Below, piece by piece: positions 6,805 through 7,703 of a DNA stretch of 7,703 nt. The translations under genes were made by a program, and so were the position numbers. The notes beneath the pieces were generated by a model that saw nothing but the letters and a program-made list of their open reading frames with translations, ran no database searches and was not told where the DNA came from. Position 1 is the first letter of the stretch. The number at the start of each line of letters is the position of its first letter. Origin of the DNA: JBEIDK01 sp040383485 (lineage in GTDB: Bacteria > Bacteroidota > Bacteroidia > UBA4408); contig JBEIDK010000148.1 of the NCBI GenBank assembly GCA_040383485.1, forward strand, positions 1 to 7,703, read 5' to 3'.

Positions 6805-7703
6805 ATGAGAAGTATTTTATCGGGCATTTACACTTTATTTTTTTTGACAACAATTTTTTTTGTGTCAACAAACAAAAAGAAGGTTGTCAATTTTGAAGAA
6901 GGATATCCAGAAAGTATAGAAGAAGGTTCGGGCAAGGATCGTAATGATTACATGTTGAGAATGTTGAGAGACCCTGCTACAGGCACAATACCTAAAAACA
7001 TTAGGCAATTAGAATTAGAATATGCTGCTACTTTGCCACAAGATTTAGATGCTACAAGAGCAAATAATTCTTTTGCAAATACCTATTGGAACTCCAGAGG
7101 ACCCAACCATGTAGGTGGTATTACTAGGGTGTTGGCTATGGATATTAATAATTCGAATAAGCTAATTGCTGGAACAAATAGCGGAGGAATTTGGAGGAGC
7201 AATGATGCTGGAATAAATTGGCAAGAAACATTTCCGAAAGATAAACTTGATGGCGCCACGTGCATAGTGCAAGATAAAAGACCTGGGCATACCAATACTT
7301 GGTATTTAGGCAGTGGAGATGCAAGCGCATCTGCAGGAGCTGGCGGGCAAGCCTATTATTTGGGAACAGGCGTTAAAAAGTCAACTGATGGCGGAGTTAC
7401 ATGGACATTATGCAATCCTGCTTCAACCGCTAACCCACAAGCATTTGAAAATGCCTTCGATTTAACCTATAACATTGACATGAGAAATAAAGATGGGGAC
7501 TCTGCTTTATTTGTTGCAGCATACTCAGGAGTTTACAAATCTTTGAATGGTGGCTTAACTTGGACTACCGTAAAAGGAAATTCATTATCTGCTACAAACA
7601 ACTCTTTTTATACCGATGTAGTTGTAACTCCTAATGGAGTTGTATATTTAAGTTTAAGCAGTGATGGTGTTAGTCCTAAAGGTATTTGGCGTTCTGTTGA
7701 TGG
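6805..7703 (+). CDS. Asp-box (BNR/sortilin-like) beta-propeller exported protein, 3' truncated
   Basis: The frame is open from ATG 6805 to the window end (299 complete codons). Residues 5-20 form a hydrophobic segment after a single Arg, fitting a signal peptide or anchor. A pre-domain with RDPATGTIPKNIRQLE (55-70) follows; such DP-TG-IP segments commonly precede BNR propellers in Bacteroidota secreted proteins. From WNSRGPNHVGGITRV (95-109) onward the protein has beta-propeller character, with Asp-boxes SNDAGINW (132-139), STDGGVTW (193-200), SLNGGLTW (246-253) and a fourth (SVDG) cut at the edge, each preceded by a G-[IV]-[WYK]-[RK] strand. The fold is shared by sialidases, sortilin/VPS10 and xyloglucanase-type proteins, so no enzymatic activity can be inferred. 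A C-terminal T9SS sorting domain is likely but outside the window. The gene is 211 bases from the CotH-domain gene and probably has its own signals. Confidence 0.85.
   Translation, partial: MRSILSGIYTLFFLTTIFFVSTNKKKVVNFEEGYPESIEEGSGKDRNDYMLRMLRDPATGTIPKNIRQLELEYAATLPQDLDATRANNSFANTYWNSRGPNHVGGITRVLAMDINNSNKLIAGTNSGGIWRSNDAGINWQETFPKDKLDGATCIVQDKRPGHTNTWYLGSGDASASAGAGGQAYYLGTGVKKSTDGGVTWTLCNPASTANPQAFENAFDLTYNIDMRNKDGDSALFVAAYSGVYKSLNGGLTWTTVKGNSLSATNNSFYTDVVVTPNGVVYLSLSSDGVSPKGIWRSVD

Overview
This AT-rich window looks like chromosomal DNA of a Bacteroidota bacterium. The evidence is two type IX secretion system (T9SS) cargo proteins recognised by their C-terminal sorting modules (one type A, one gliding-associated type B), the long Bacteroidota form of NusB, a DUF1573 lipoprotein, and near absence of Shine-Dalgarno sequences before the genes. 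A genus cannot be named from sequence reading alone. All genes found lie on the + strand.

Layout: (1) 1-318, the 3' end of a secreted protein with a type A T9SS sorting domain. (2) 319-715, a 397-base gap holding a probable relic of a transposase N-terminus. (3) 716-1792, a Leu/Glu/Phe/Val-family amino acid dehydrogenase, best matched to leucine dehydrogenase. (4) 1868-2815, nusB. (5) 2845-3294, a DUF1573 lipoprotein. (6) 3450-6593, a large multidomain secreted protein with lamin-tail, chitobiase-C-like, CotH kinase-like, InlB-like and Ig-like segments and a type B sorting domain. (7) 6805-7703, the 5' part of an Asp-box (BNR) beta-propeller protein that runs off the window.

The middle block (dehydrogenase, nusB, DUF1573) is a housekeeping neighbourhood often seen in Bacteroidota, where yajC commonly follows. 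Here the large secreted protein follows instead, so the conserved block seems to end early and is bordered on both sides by exported proteins. The secreted proteins may share the T9SS for export, but nothing shows that they act together.

The least expected signals are non-coding. An identical 9-mer (ATGTAATTT or its complement) occurs four times, in the three consecutive gaps before nusB, DUF1573 and the CotH gene. A long near-perfect hairpin with a possible competing pairing lies just upstream of the last gene. No clear new defence or mobile system is visible; the CotH protein is the most interesting gene.
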